Part shown: positions 1-7,671 of the stretch, one piece after another | Layout of the letters: each line of letters begins with the position of its first letter | How positions within the stretch are numbered: the stretch's first letter is position 1 | NCBI GenBank assembly: GCA_050287965.1 | Contig: JBNKCX010000041.1 | Span: 1-64,000 of the forward strand | From: CBFDBF01 sp050287965 | Lineage (GTDB): Bacteria > Pseudomonadota > Gammaproteobacteria > Chromatiales > Chromatiaceae | Direction: 5' to 3' | DNA length: 64,000 bases | Notes under the pieces: generated by a model | The model's input: only the letters and a program-made list of their open reading frames with translations | Told to the model about the DNA's origin: nothing | The model's database searches: none | Made by a program: the position numbers and the translations under genes

Positions 1-78
1 AAACATTACCGCGAAGTGGAAAAACCCACCAATTGCATGGGCTGCGGCAAAGGCTCAATTCGCGATACAATTCGGTAA
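1..78 (+). CDS. C-terminal end of an unknown protein (cut by window edge)
   Basis: An open frame runs in from the left edge and ends at a TAA at 76-78. The 25 visible residues contain a Cys-x2-Cys pair (NCMGCGKG) and a basic tail, which may be a metal-binding C-terminus. I do not recognise the family from so little sequence. The frame could also be fortuitous, since a truncated gene follows directly downstream. Confidence 0.35.
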   Translation, partial: KHYREVEKPTNCMGCGKGSIRDTIR

Positions 79-133
79 CCGATTTACGTTGGGTGATTGA
101 TTAACTGAAACGGCTCACACACAAAAAACCTGA

Positions 134-436
134 CACTACCCGGGAATGAGGGAGCTCGGCAGTTTATCCGTGGATGACGGCCTGGAGGAGACGTTCTCGG
201 AGATATCGCGACTTTCTCAGAAGTGCAGGTTTTCGGACTGTTCCCATACGAGTGAAACAGGTTGCGCCGTCCTGGCAGCCGTACAGGCCGGAGAGCTGTC
301 TGAGCAGCGCTATCAAAATTATATAAAAATGAAAAAAGAGTCTGAGTTCAACCGCATGTCCTATGTGGAGAAGAGAAGAAAGGATAAAGACTTCGGTAAA
401 TTGGTAAAAGCAACCATGAAGGAAAAGAAGAGATAA
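134..436 (+). pseudogene. rsgA: Truncated remnant of ribosome-maturation GTPase RsgA (C-terminal third)
   Basis: The peptide matches the C-terminal zinc-binding end of RsgA, the circularly permuted GTPase that releases late 30S assembly factors. It shows PGMRELG (normally DTPGMRELG, the G3 motif), then CRFSDCSHTSETGCAV, which holds the family Cys/His zinc ligands, then a basic helical tail ending in KEKKR. Full RsgA is about 300-350 residues; only about 100 remain. The frame is closed by a TGA at 131-133, immediately before the homology begins, so the OB fold and the G1, G4 and G5 motifs are absent. An ATG at 146 could start a 96-residue product, but it falls inside the old G3 motif and has no clear ribosome binding site. 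I read it as a decayed or deletion-derived fragment; a short zinc-domain protein is less likely. Confidence 0.75.
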
Positions 437-462
437 CACGTCCGGTAGCTTAATCGTGGGGA

Positions 463-705
463 ATGAATAAGAACACCTTACAAAAGTACGATAAATGGGG
501 CTTATTGGCGGTCGGGCTATCCTTTGGTTTCACGACAGGAGTAGCAATATCAAGCTGGAATTGGTTTCCGGAAGAAATCTGGTGGCATAATCCGCTGGCG
601 ATTATTCCGCAAAACAAACTTAATTATGTTGCGCTGATATTGCCATTATTTATTTCGCTCGGATTTATAATTATCCGTCGAAAGATATTCAAGATAGATA
701 CTTAA
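463..705 (+). CDS. Small two-helix membrane protein, unknown function
   Basis: This 80-residue protein has two hydrophobic segments, about residues 13-32 and 53-70, and a basic tail (IIRRKIFKIDT). That fits a small inner-membrane hairpin. The ATG is preceded by a purine-rich GTGGGGA. The gene is more AT-rich than its neighbours and follows the rsgA remnant by 26 bases, so it may have arrived with the event that truncated rsgA. I recognise no family, and its function is unknown. Confidence 0.5.
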   Translation: MNKNTLQKYDKWGLLAVGLSFGFTTGVAISSWNWFPEEIWWHNPLAIIPQNKLNYVALILPLFISLGFIIIRRKIFKIDT

Positions 706-883
706 ATAATGAGCTATCGCGCGGGCTGAATAGTGGGCTAGAATCGGTGCGACATAACGCAGGTAACACCGGACGCAAAAGGGCAATAACCCGGAAAGAA
801 GCCGGATCAGAAAACCCGAAGAGAGGAAGAAGATTTAGAAGAAGTCTAACCAATTTTGCTTTTTAAAGTGAATGGGGGGTGGT

Positions 884-1576
884 ATGGAATTTTCTCTGGA
901 TTTTAATCAACTGGTGCTGCAGCCCCTGGGGGATATGTTAAGGGGGATAGTCGCGTTCATTCCGAACGTGATTATAAGCGTGGTGACGATACTGTTTGGC
1001 GTTCTGCTCGCGGTTGTTGCCAAACACATTGTTCGCCTGTTCCTGAAATCGGTCGGTTTCGACAGTTTTTCGGCGAAGATCGGTCTTTCCCCGGTGAGTG
1101 GGGAGGGGCAGTCCGCTCAGACGGCGCCTCATGAGTATGCCGCCCTGGTGGTGTACTGGGTTATTGTTATTACGGCGGTTATCTTCGCCCTCAGTGATCT
1201 GCGACTGCACGGGGCATCCATAGAGGCGAACGCGTTTTTCGACTACGCATTGACTATCCTGACCGTAACGGTGCTGGCGATAGTCGGTCTGGTCCTGAGC
1301 ATGCTGGTCTATCGGGTGGTCAAGACGGCGGCCACCAACGTGGGATATGCGCGACCGGAGGTCATCGCCGCCGTGGGCAAATGGGTGGTGCTCTCCTTCG
1401 TCTTTCTGGTATGCCTCTTCCGCATAGGTGTGCCGCAGGAACTTCTGCTAAGCTTCCTCGGGGTTACCTATATCACCCTGTGTATCACCTTCATAATCTC
1501 CTTCGGTATAGGCGGTGCCGGTTTCGCTTCGGAAGTCCTGCGGAAGATGCTGAAGTCCGACGAGAGCAAGGAGTAG
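884..1576 (+). CDS. MscS-like TM-helix protein
   Basis: This 230-residue membrane protein has four or five hydrophobic segments. The N-terminal part resembles the conserved TM-helix repeat found in some mechanosensitive-channel relatives, with an amphipathic start (LQPLGDMLRGIVAFIPNVI) followed by helices near residues 25-45, 85-105, 120-145 and 165-215. I see no MscS beta domain, so it is probably a short membrane-only member rather than a proven channel. I place the start at the ATG at 884 because GGGGGGTGG lies just upstream; an in-frame ATG at 872 adds only MGGG. The gene stands alone, with a strong palindrome after its stop. Confidence 0.65.
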   Translation: MEFSLDFNQLVLQPLGDMLRGIVAFIPNVIISVVTILFGVLLAVVAKHIVRLFLKSVGFDSFSAKIGLSPVSGEGQSAQTAPHEYAALVVYWVIVITAVIFALSDLRLHGASIEANAFFDYALTILTVTVLAIVGLVLSMLVYRVVKTAATNVGYARPEVIAAVGKWVVLSFVFLVCLFRIGVPQELLLSFLGVTYITLCITFIISFGIGGAGFASEVLRKMLKSDESKE

Positions 1577-1592
1577 CGGGTCCCGCTCCTGA

Positions 1593-1616
1593 CCTCCCCC
1601 GCGCTAGCGGGGGAGG
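1593..1616. repeat. GC-rich palindrome between convergent genes (possible terminator)
   Basis: A perfect 10-bp stem, CCTCCCCCGC, pairs with GCGGGGGAGG around a GCTA loop. It lies between the convergent MscS-like and PflX-like genes. There is no T tract, so it is either a weak bidirectional terminator or a dispersed palindromic repeat. A closely related palindrome occurs at 17292-17311, again next to gene ends. Confidence 0.6.
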
Positions 1617-1633
1617 GGTTATTCAGCGATTCC

Positions 1634-2554
1634 CTAACCCAATCGTTTCAGCCCCAGCCGTTTCGCGCACTCCACCGCTTCCTGGTATTCGCTTTTGGTA
1701 ATACGTCGCGTCAGCTCCGAATAACGGCTGGCCCTATAGCAGGGATAATACTGGTCCATCAGGTTTACATAGGTATCGGGGGAAACCTCCAGGGCCAGGA
1801 ATTCCAGCACCTGTTCGGTGCCGGCCTGCCCGTGTGGCAGGACCAGGTGACGCACCAGCAGACCCCGTTGGGCGATCCCTTTTGCATTCAGTACCAGGTC
1901 GCCCACCTGCCGGTGCATCTCCTTTACCGCCGCCCGGTTGACGGCGACGTACTCCTTGATACCGGAGTATTTGCGGGCGATAGCGGAATCGCCGTATTTC
2001 ATGTCCGGCATGTAGATATCCACCACCCCGTCCAGCAGCTGCAGGGCCTCAGGGCTGTCGAAGCCGCCGCTGTTGTAGACGATGGGCAGGTGTAACCCCT
2101 GTTCCGCCGCCAGTTTTATCGCTTCCAGTATCTGTGGTACCACATGGCTGGGGGAGACCAGATTGATGTTGTTGCACTGTTTGCTCTGCAGGGCCAGCAT
2201 CATATTGGCTATGGTCTGCGGCTCCACTTCCCGGCCGCGGCCCTTGTGGCTGATTTCCCAGTTCTGGCAGTAACAGCAACGCAGGTTGCAATAGCTGAAG
2301 AAGATGGTGCCGGAACCGTGATGACCCCGCAGGGGCAGTTCTTCGCCGTGGTGGGGGGCGAAGTTGTCCACCCGAGCGTTTTCCCCGATGCGGCAGATTA
2401 CACCTTTAAGGGAAGTGAGCCGGTTTACGCGGCAGTAGCGAGCACAGAGGTCGCATGCCTCCATATGCCGGTAAGCCTGGTCCACCCGCTGTGCAAATTT
2501 TCCGCTCTGCAACAGCGTCAGGTAGGCGGGAGTGAAATCAAGGGAAGCTGGCAA
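1634..2554 (-). CDS. Radical SAM protein, PflX-like (pyruvate formate-lyase-activase-like)
   Basis: This 306-residue protein has the radical SAM motif CNLRCCYC (C-x3-C-x2-C), followed by QNWEISHKGRG as in the COG1313/PflX family. An upstream Cys-rich stretch, CDLCARYCRVNRL, near residue 35 is also typical and may bind a second cluster. YMPDMKYGD near residue 183 is the conserved PflX core. These proteins use S-adenosylmethionine and a [4Fe-4S] cluster to generate a 5'-deoxyadenosyl radical; the substrate of this subgroup is not known to me. No glycyl-radical enzyme lies beside it, so a role as an activase is unsupported. The gene is monocistronic and convergent with the upstream membrane gene. 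Confidence 0.85.
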   Translation of the reverse strand: MPASLDFTPAYLTLLQSGKFAQRVDQAYRHMEACDLCARYCRVNRLTSLKGVICRIGENARVDNFAPHHGEELPLRGHHGSGTIFFSYCNLRCCYCQNWEISHKGRGREVEPQTIANMMLALQSKQCNNINLVSPSHVVPQILEAIKLAAEQGLHLPIVYNSGGFDSPEALQLLDGVVDIYMPDMKYGDSAIARKYSGIKEYVAVNRAAVKEMHRQVGDLVLNAKGIAQRGLLVRHLVLPHGQAGTEQVLEFLALEVSPDTYVNLMDQYYPCYRASRYSELTRRITKSEYQEAVECAKRLGLKRLG

Positions 2555-2708
2555 CGCCGTCTCCGGTGAGATACTTGCCCGGGGTTAACTGCCGGGGCGC
2601 TGCGCTGAAGGAGAGAGGTTTGAATCGCTGCCGGAGGGAGGGAAGGGGGTTGTGCGGAACCGGCCCGGAACGCAAAGGGCGGCAAACCCTGATAAGCGCA
2701 GAGACGCT

Positions 2709-3335
2709 TTAAGGTCTTGGCCGGTGTCGCCCCGCTGTTTGAAACCCGTTAATGTCATCCGCTGACCCGATTAAGAAGTATTTTTGTTGATCCATTACCC
2801 GTTGTACGAAGGTGTTATCCGTGCGCAGCCTTTTCGTCAACTCCTCGGGGGAGTATATGGAGAGATTTACCTTGCAGCCATGACAATTCTCTATCTCCCC
2901 AAGATGGTCCATGACTGCGGCATAGCTTAGATCCCTGCCGATCAGCATCAGATCGATATCGTTATCCCCACATTCGGCGCCATTGGCGACAGGTCCGTAG
3001 ATGAATGCGATTTTGACGGCGCCGGTCAGCGGGGCCAGGGCCGAGCGCAACACGGCGGCTACGCCGAAGGTCTTCATAACGATGCCGCGCAACTCCTGAA
3101 AGACGGGGGAGGTGGGATCGGCCTGGTAGTGGAGCTGATTGCCTTCACGCCTGACCCGCAGCAGTCCGGCTTTTGTTAATCTGTCCAGCTCACGGCGGAC
3201 GGTGCCGCGCCCCATATCTGCCCAACGTACCACCTCATTGGCATAAAAACTCCTGTCCGGATTGCCGTAGAGCAACCCCAGCACCCGTTGTTGGGTTTTG
3301 GTAAACAGCGCATCTCCGACGGGTGTCTGTTTCAT
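2709..3335 (-). CDS. Winged-helix regulator fused to a nucleotidyltransferase-like domain
   Basis: The protein has about 208 residues. The N-terminal 85 form a winged helix (QQRVLGLLYGNPDRSFYANEV, then GRGTVRRELDRLTKAGLL). The C-terminal half is an MNT-type nucleotidyltransferase-like domain. Its signature reads FIYGPVANG then DNDIDL, where active members have GS and SDIDL: the glycine-loop Ser is Pro, while the two metal-binding Asp residues remain. It may therefore be a regulator with weakened or lost transferase activity. I chose the ATG at 3335 because GGAGAG sits 4-9 bases upstream; a longer TTG-started reading would cross the palindrome at 3372-3389, which looks like its operator. No HEPN toxin partner is adjacent. 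Confidence 0.75.
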   Translation of the reverse strand: MKQTPVGDALFTKTQQRVLGLLYGNPDRSFYANEVVRWADMGRGTVRRELDRLTKAGLLRVRREGNQLHYQADPTSPVFQELRGIVMKTFGVAAVLRSALAPLTGAVKIAFIYGPVANGAECGDNDIDLMLIGRDLSYAAVMDHLGEIENCHGCKVNLSIYSPEELTKRLRTDNTFVQRVMDQQKYFLIGSADDINGFQTAGRHRPRP

Positions 3336-3371
3336 GGTCTCTCCGGTTAAAAGACTCAATATGGGTACTAT

Positions 3372-3389
3372 AGACCCCAATTAGGGTCT
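3372..3389. promoter_or_regulatory. Palindromic operator candidate upstream of the HTH-nucleotidyltransferase gene
   Basis: The inverted repeat AGACCC-(N6)-GGGTCT lies 37-54 bases before the ATG of the HTH gene and overlaps TATA-like hexamers on the minus strand (TATAGT, TATAAG). The location suits autorepression by the winged-helix domain. This is an inference from position and symmetry only. Confidence 0.45.
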
Positions 3390-3677
3390 TATAAAGGTGA
3401 TAAGCAATATTAAGAATAACTCATAATCAATTGTTAAATATGAATATTACTTCGCGTAGCATGCCTATTTGGATTCCCTTTATGCTGAAGATCTTGCGGG
3501 ATTTTCTGAGCGGAAGTGAAGAAGAGAGCGATGGAAAGGGGCGAAAAACAAGGCTTTCCACGCCGGAAGGGCTCTTTTGCGGCGATTTCTTAACCGAGGG
3601 CAATATTTGCCCGTACCGCTGTCGTTAATTGCTAAGTTAGATTAGAAATATCAAATAACTAACTGTTAATTAAGTAA
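3390..3677. other. AT-rich intergenic region with no convincing gene
   Basis: This 288-base gap lies between the divergently promoted HTH gene and the end of the deacetylase gene. It is markedly AT-rich at 3400-3460 and 3630-3680. An 18-base stretch at 3409-3426 recurs almost exactly at 57349-57366. A short frame at 3431-3628 has no family resemblance and no good ribosome binding site, so I did not call it. Confidence 0.5.
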
Positions 3678-4622
3678 TTATACATGGAGGTTCATAAGAG
3701 CCCTCAGGTGCGCTTCCACGCTCCGGGCCAGGGCGCTGAGTTCGTAACCCCCCTCCAGGGTTGAGACCACGCGCCCGGAACAGTGGGTGTCGGCCACCTC
3801 GAGGATCCGCTCCGTCACCCAGCGGTAGTCGTCCTCCACCAGGCTGACGCCTGAGATCTCATCCTCGCGGTGGGCGTCGAACCCGGCGGAGACGAAGATC
3901 ATCTGAGGTTTGAACCGGTTAAGGGCCGGGAGCCAGTCCCGCTCCACCCCCTGGCGGAATTCTTCACCCTTGGCGGTGGCATCCAGGGGGGTGCAGATGA
4001 TGCGGTCGCTATCCTTGGCAAAAGGCGTGGCGGGATAGAAGGGGTGCTGGAAGCTGGAGCAGATCATGACCCGTTGGTCTTCGGCGAAGATCTGTTCACT
4101 GCCGTTGCCGTGGTGAACATCAAAATCCAGTATCGCCACCCGCTCCAGCCCATGTTCCGCCATGGCATAAGCGGCACCCACGGCAATATTGTTGTAGAGA
4201 CAGAAACCCATGGTCCTGCGACGCTCGGCGTGATGCCCGGGAGGCCGCACGGCACAGAAGGCGTTGTCCATTTCACCTGATATCACCAGGTCGGTGGCCA
4301 GCACCGCCGCCCCGGCAGCCCGTTTTGCGGCGATCAGGCTAAGAGGACCGATGGGTGTATCGGGATCCAGGTAGGTAAGACCGGACTCCGGTACGCTGTC
4401 TTCCAGCATTGCCAGATAGTCCGCGTCATGTACCCGCAGCAACTGCTCTGCAGTGACTTCAGGTGCGTCGTACTGACGGAGAAAATCGTAAAGGTGTGCG
4501 GCTATGAGCCGATCCTGGATGGCGTTGAGCCGTGCCGCGCATTCCGGGTGTCCGACCCCGGTATCGTGTTGCAGGCAATCGCTGTGGCTGATATAGGCGG
4601 TACGCACGGGCAGCTCCATCAT
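3678..4622 (-). CDS. Histone-deacetylase-family amidohydrolase
   Basis: This 314-residue protein is a class II-type HDAC/acetylpolyamine amidohydrolase relative. It is a zinc enzyme that removes acetyl groups from lysine or polyamine amides. Visible motifs are the tandem His in RPPGHHAE, the zinc-site DFDVHHGNG, a second metal Asp in SAGFDAHRED, and the transition-state Tyr in LEGGYEL. Length and motif order are normal for bacterial members. It lies divergently, 161 bases from a Pat-type lysine acetyltransferase, so a role in reversing protein acetylation is attractive but inferred. Polyamine or other amide substrates are equally possible. The start ATGATG is ambiguous by one codon. Confidence 0.88.
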   Translation of the reverse strand: MMELPVRTAYISHSDCLQHDTGVGHPECAARLNAIQDRLIAAHLYDFLRQYDAPEVTAEQLLRVHDADYLAMLEDSVPESGLTYLDPDTPIGPLSLIAAKRAAGAAVLATDLVISGEMDNAFCAVRPPGHHAERRRTMGFCLYNNIAVGAAYAMAEHGLERVAILDFDVHHGNGSEQIFAEDQRVMICSSFQHPFYPATPFAKDSDRIICTPLDATAKGEEFRQGVERDWLPALNRFKPQMIFVSAGFDAHREDEISGVSLVEDDYRWVTERILEVADTHCSGRVVSTLEGGYELSALARSVEAHLRALMNLHV

Positions 4623-4783
4623 TCATCCATATTCCGCGTAGCATAACCGTCATTTGCACTTGTTGCCATGGTCCGGAATTAATTCAGACTATTAAAGAAA
4701 TTTCGCGGGCAAATTACTGAAAAGCAACTATTCTTCTACTGTTACTTTTACCCACTTTTTAGGCTTGGCCGGTAGGAACCAGA

Positions 4784-7465
4784 ATGGAATCGCATTTTTT
4801 ATATCCGCTTTTTTATCCCAAATCCATCGCCATGTTCGGCGCCAGTGAACGTGTCGATACAGTCGGAGAGGTAGTCTACAGAAATCTTCTCAGTTCCGGT
4901 TTCAAAGGCGATGTGTACGCCATCAACCCCAAGCGTGAAACGGTGATGGGGAATACGGCTTATCCTGATCTCGATGCGATCGGTAAGCCGATCGATCTGG
5001 CCGTTGTTGCAACCCCGGCGAAGAGCATACCCGCCATCGTTGAGTCCTGCGGTCGTTACGGGATACGGACCATGATCATCCTGTCGGCCGGCTTCAGGGA
5101 GATCGGTGAAGTGGGTCAGCGGTTGGAAGATCAGGTACTGGAGATCGCCCGCAGTTACGGGATTCGTTTTCTCGGCCCCAATTGTCTCGGACTGATTCGC
5201 CCGGACATAGGGCTCAATGCCACATTCGGCAACAACAACGCCCGACCCGGCAACCTGGCCCTCGTGTCTCAATCCGGCGCACTCTGCACGGCGGTGTTGG
5301 ATTGGGCGGAAGAGAACGATATCGGGTTTTCCGCCGTTGTTTCCACCGGCATCGGGAGCGATCTGGACTTCGGGAGTATTCTCGATTTCCTGGTGAACGA
5401 CCCCAATACCGGCAGTATTCTGCTCTATATCGAGGGCATCAATAACGCCCGCGCATTCATGAGCGGATTGCGCGCCGCCGCCCGCATCAAGCCGGTTATC
5501 GCCCTGAAAGTGGGGCGTCACAACGCCGGTGCCGCCGCGTCCATGTCGCATACCGGGGCCCTGGTGGGCGGCGATGACGCCTTCGATGCGGCGCTTTCCC
5601 GCTCGGGTGTGTTGCGCGTCCAGACCCTCAGTCAGGTCTTCAGCGCGGCAAGAGCCCTTTCCTCCCGTTATCGCAGCTGCGGCGACCGGCTGGCCATTAT
5701 CACAAACGGCGGTGGGCCCGGCGTGATGGCGGCCGACAGGGCGGCGGACCTCGAGATCGAACTGGCGGAACTGTCCGACGAGAGCATGGCGGCGCTGAAC
5801 GAGGTGTTGCCGCCGGTCTGGTCCCATGGCAATCCGGTGGACATGATCGGTGACGCCACGCCGGAGCGCTACAGCAGCACGGTGGATATCTGTCTCAAGG
5901 ACAAGAACGTGGACGGGGCGGTAGTGATTCTTACTCCACAGGCCATGACCCATCCCCTCGCCGTGGCGGAAGCGGTTATCGAACTGACCAAGCAACACGA
6001 GAAACCGGTGCTCTGCACCTGGATGGGTGGTAATCAGATCAGCGGCGGTCGGGAGGCGTTTCGCAAGGCGCACGTCCCGGATTTTCGCACCGTGGAGGCG
6101 GCGGTTGATGCGTTCTGGTTTCTTGCCATGCACCGCAGAAATCAGAAGCTGCTGCTCCAGACCCCGGCCAAGGCCTCGGCCAGTCTGGCTTCGCCGGATG
6201 CGGAAGGGGCGCGCCTTATTATCGAAAGCGTATTGGCGGATAATCGCCGGGTGTTGACCGAGCCGGAGTCCATCGCCCTGCTCGGCGCCTTTCACATCCC
6301 GACGGTCAGAAACGGCATCGCCCGTTCTTCCAACGAGGCCCTGATCCTGGCGGAGACCATCGGTTTTCCGGTGGCCATGAAGATCCACTCTCCGGATATC
6401 ACGCACAAAAGCGATGCGGGCGGAGTACGGCTCAATATCAATAATGCGCGGGTGGTGCGCAGTTCCTACCTGGAGCTTGTGGAGCAGGTGAAGACCGCCC
6501 GTCCCGAGGCGCGCATCGAAGGCGTGATCGTGGAAAAGATGTATCGCAGCAACAACGGTCGGGAGCTCATGATCGGTATGGTTACCGATCCGGTGATGGG
6601 GCCGGTGATCAGTTTCGGCAGCGGTGGTACCGCGGTGGAGGTGCTGGGGGATTCGGCGGTGGCGCTGCCCCCCCTGAACCGCAATCTCGCCCAGGATCTT
6701 ATTCAGCGCACCAAGGTGTCGCGCATGCTGGGTGAATTCCGCAACATGCCGCCGGCGGATATGGATGCGCTGGTCGATGTTCTGTTACGGGTCTCGGCCA
6801 TGGTGTGCGAACTGCCCTGGATCAAGGAAATGGACATCAACCCGCTGATCCTGGATGAAAGCGGCGCGGTAGCTGTGGATGCGCGTTTCCGGGTGGATTT
6901 TCCGCGTGCCTCCACCGATCCCTATCACCATATGGCAATCCATCCCTATCCCGCCAGTCTGCAGGTGAATATCCAGTTGTCGGACGGTAGCGACGTGACC
7001 ATTCGCCCCATACGGCCGGAAGATACGGTTATCGTACAGAACTTTGTCCGCGGGCTTTCCGAAGAGACCCGGTATTTCCGTTTTATGCGCTCCCTGCATG
7101 AACTGACTCCCGAGATGCTGGTGCGTTTTACCCAGATCGACTATGACCAGGAGATGGCGCTGATTGCGGTAACGGAGCATGACAGCGAGGAAGAGGAACT
7201 GGGAGTGGCGCGCTACATCACCAACGTCGACCGACGCAGTTGCGAGTTCGCCCTGGTGGTTTCCGACCGCTGGCAGCGGAGGGGTATCGGCCACCGGCTG
7301 ATGCATATGTTGATGGAAGTGGCGAGAAACCGCGGCCTGGAGGAGATACGCGGGGAGGTATTGTCCAACAACCATAAGATGCTGGAGCTGATGAAATCCC
7401 TGGGATTCCGTGTCGCCGCCGATCCGGACGATCCCGGAATCAAGCGCGTGATCCATACGCTGTAA
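4784..7465 (+). CDS. pat: Pat/PatZ-type protein lysine acetyltransferase (NDP-forming acyl-CoA synthetase-like plus GNAT)
   Basis: This 893-residue protein has the PatZ architecture. Domains in order: CoA-binding Rossmann domain (YPKSIAMFGAS, residues 10-130), succinyl-CoA-ligase-like domains (to about 470), an ATP-grasp part (FPVAMKIHSPDITHKSDAGG, about 480-720), and a C-terminal GNAT domain with the acetyl-CoA loop RWQRRGIGHRLM (about 730-890). In enteric bacteria Pat acetylates and inactivates acetyl-CoA synthetase and other enzymes using acetyl-CoA. Unlike E. coli PatZ, which as I recall has Asn there, this protein keeps the synthetase-type phosphohistidine (H256 in SMSHTGALVGGDD), so the large domain could still be catalytic. 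The gene is single, divergent from the HDAC-family gene, and followed by a terminator-like hairpin. Confidence 0.9.
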   Translation: MESHFLYPLFYPKSIAMFGASERVDTVGEVVYRNLLSSGFKGDVYAINPKRETVMGNTAYPDLDAIGKPIDLAVVATPAKSIPAIVESCGRYGIRTMIILSAGFREIGEVGQRLEDQVLEIARSYGIRFLGPNCLGLIRPDIGLNATFGNNNARPGNLALVSQSGALCTAVLDWAEENDIGFSAVVSTGIGSDLDFGSILDFLVNDPNTGSILLYIEGINNARAFMSGLRAAARIKPVIALKVGRHNAGAAASMSHTGALVGGDDAFDAALSRSGVLRVQTLSQVFSAARALSSRYRSCGDRLAIITNGGGPGVMAADRAADLEIELAELSDESMAALNEVLPPVWSHGNPVDMIGDATPERYSSTVDICLKDKNVDGAVVILTPQAMTHPLAVAEAVIELTKQHEKPVLCTWMGGNQISGGREAFRKAHVPDFRTVEAAVDAFWFLAMHRRNQKLLLQTPAKASASLASPDAEGARLIIESVLADNRRVLTEPESIALLGAFHIPTVRNGIARSSNEALILAETIGFPVAMKIHSPDITHKSDAGGVRLNINNARVVRSSYLELVEQVKTARPEARIEGVIVEKMYRSNNGRELMIGMVTDPVMGPVISFGSGGTAVEVLGDSAVALPPLNRNLAQDLIQRTKVSRMLGEFRNMPPADMDALVDVLLRVSAMVCELPWIKEMDINPLILDESGAVAVDARFRVDFPRASTDPYHHMAIHPYPASLQVNIQLSDGSDVTIRPIRPEDTVIVQNFVRGLSEETRYFRFMRSLHELTPEMLVRFTQIDYDQEMALIAVTEHDSEEEELGVARYITNVDRRSCEFALVVSDRWQRRGIGHRLMHMLMEVARNRGLEEIRGEVLSNNHKMLELMKSLGFRVAADPDDPGIKRVIHTL

Positions 7466-7486
7466 TCAATCTGACCGATCACCCGG

Positions 7487-7514
7487 GATGAGGATGCCCT
7501 CATCAGTTTTCTGG
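7487..7514 (+). terminator. Hairpin terminator candidate after pat
   Basis: The stem GATGAGG pairs with CCTCATC around a four-base loop, followed by AGTTTTCT. It lies 22 bases after the pat stop. The T tract is short, so efficiency is uncertain. Confidence 0.5.
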
Positions 7515-7671
7515 CGGATTCCATTAAATCCGTGGCAGGTGACCTGCCGGTGCCTTAAGTAACGCCCAAATTTCTTCGGCGTACCGAGCCGGCCGCGGCT
7601 GCGGTTGGGATGCGGAAAGTCCTATCAGGGGGTACCTATTATCAATCCGTTGTGAGTCGAGGGAGAAGGAT

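Noticed and set aside
740..840. Possible c-di-GMP (GEMM-type) riboswitch upstream of the MscS-like gene: ACGCAGG...GGACGCAAA...AAGCCGG
   Set aside because: Only short pieces match the consensus. The first helix is too short and the closing helix is not formed, so the likeness may be chance.
3431..3628. 65-residue open frame in the AT-rich gap
   Set aside because: It has no family resemblance, no clear ribosome binding site and an uneven composition, so it is probably fortuitous.
4799..6406. 535-codon open frame antisense to pat
   Set aside because: It is a shadow of a GC-rich gene; the sense frame has clear domains and the antisense product has no recognisable motif.
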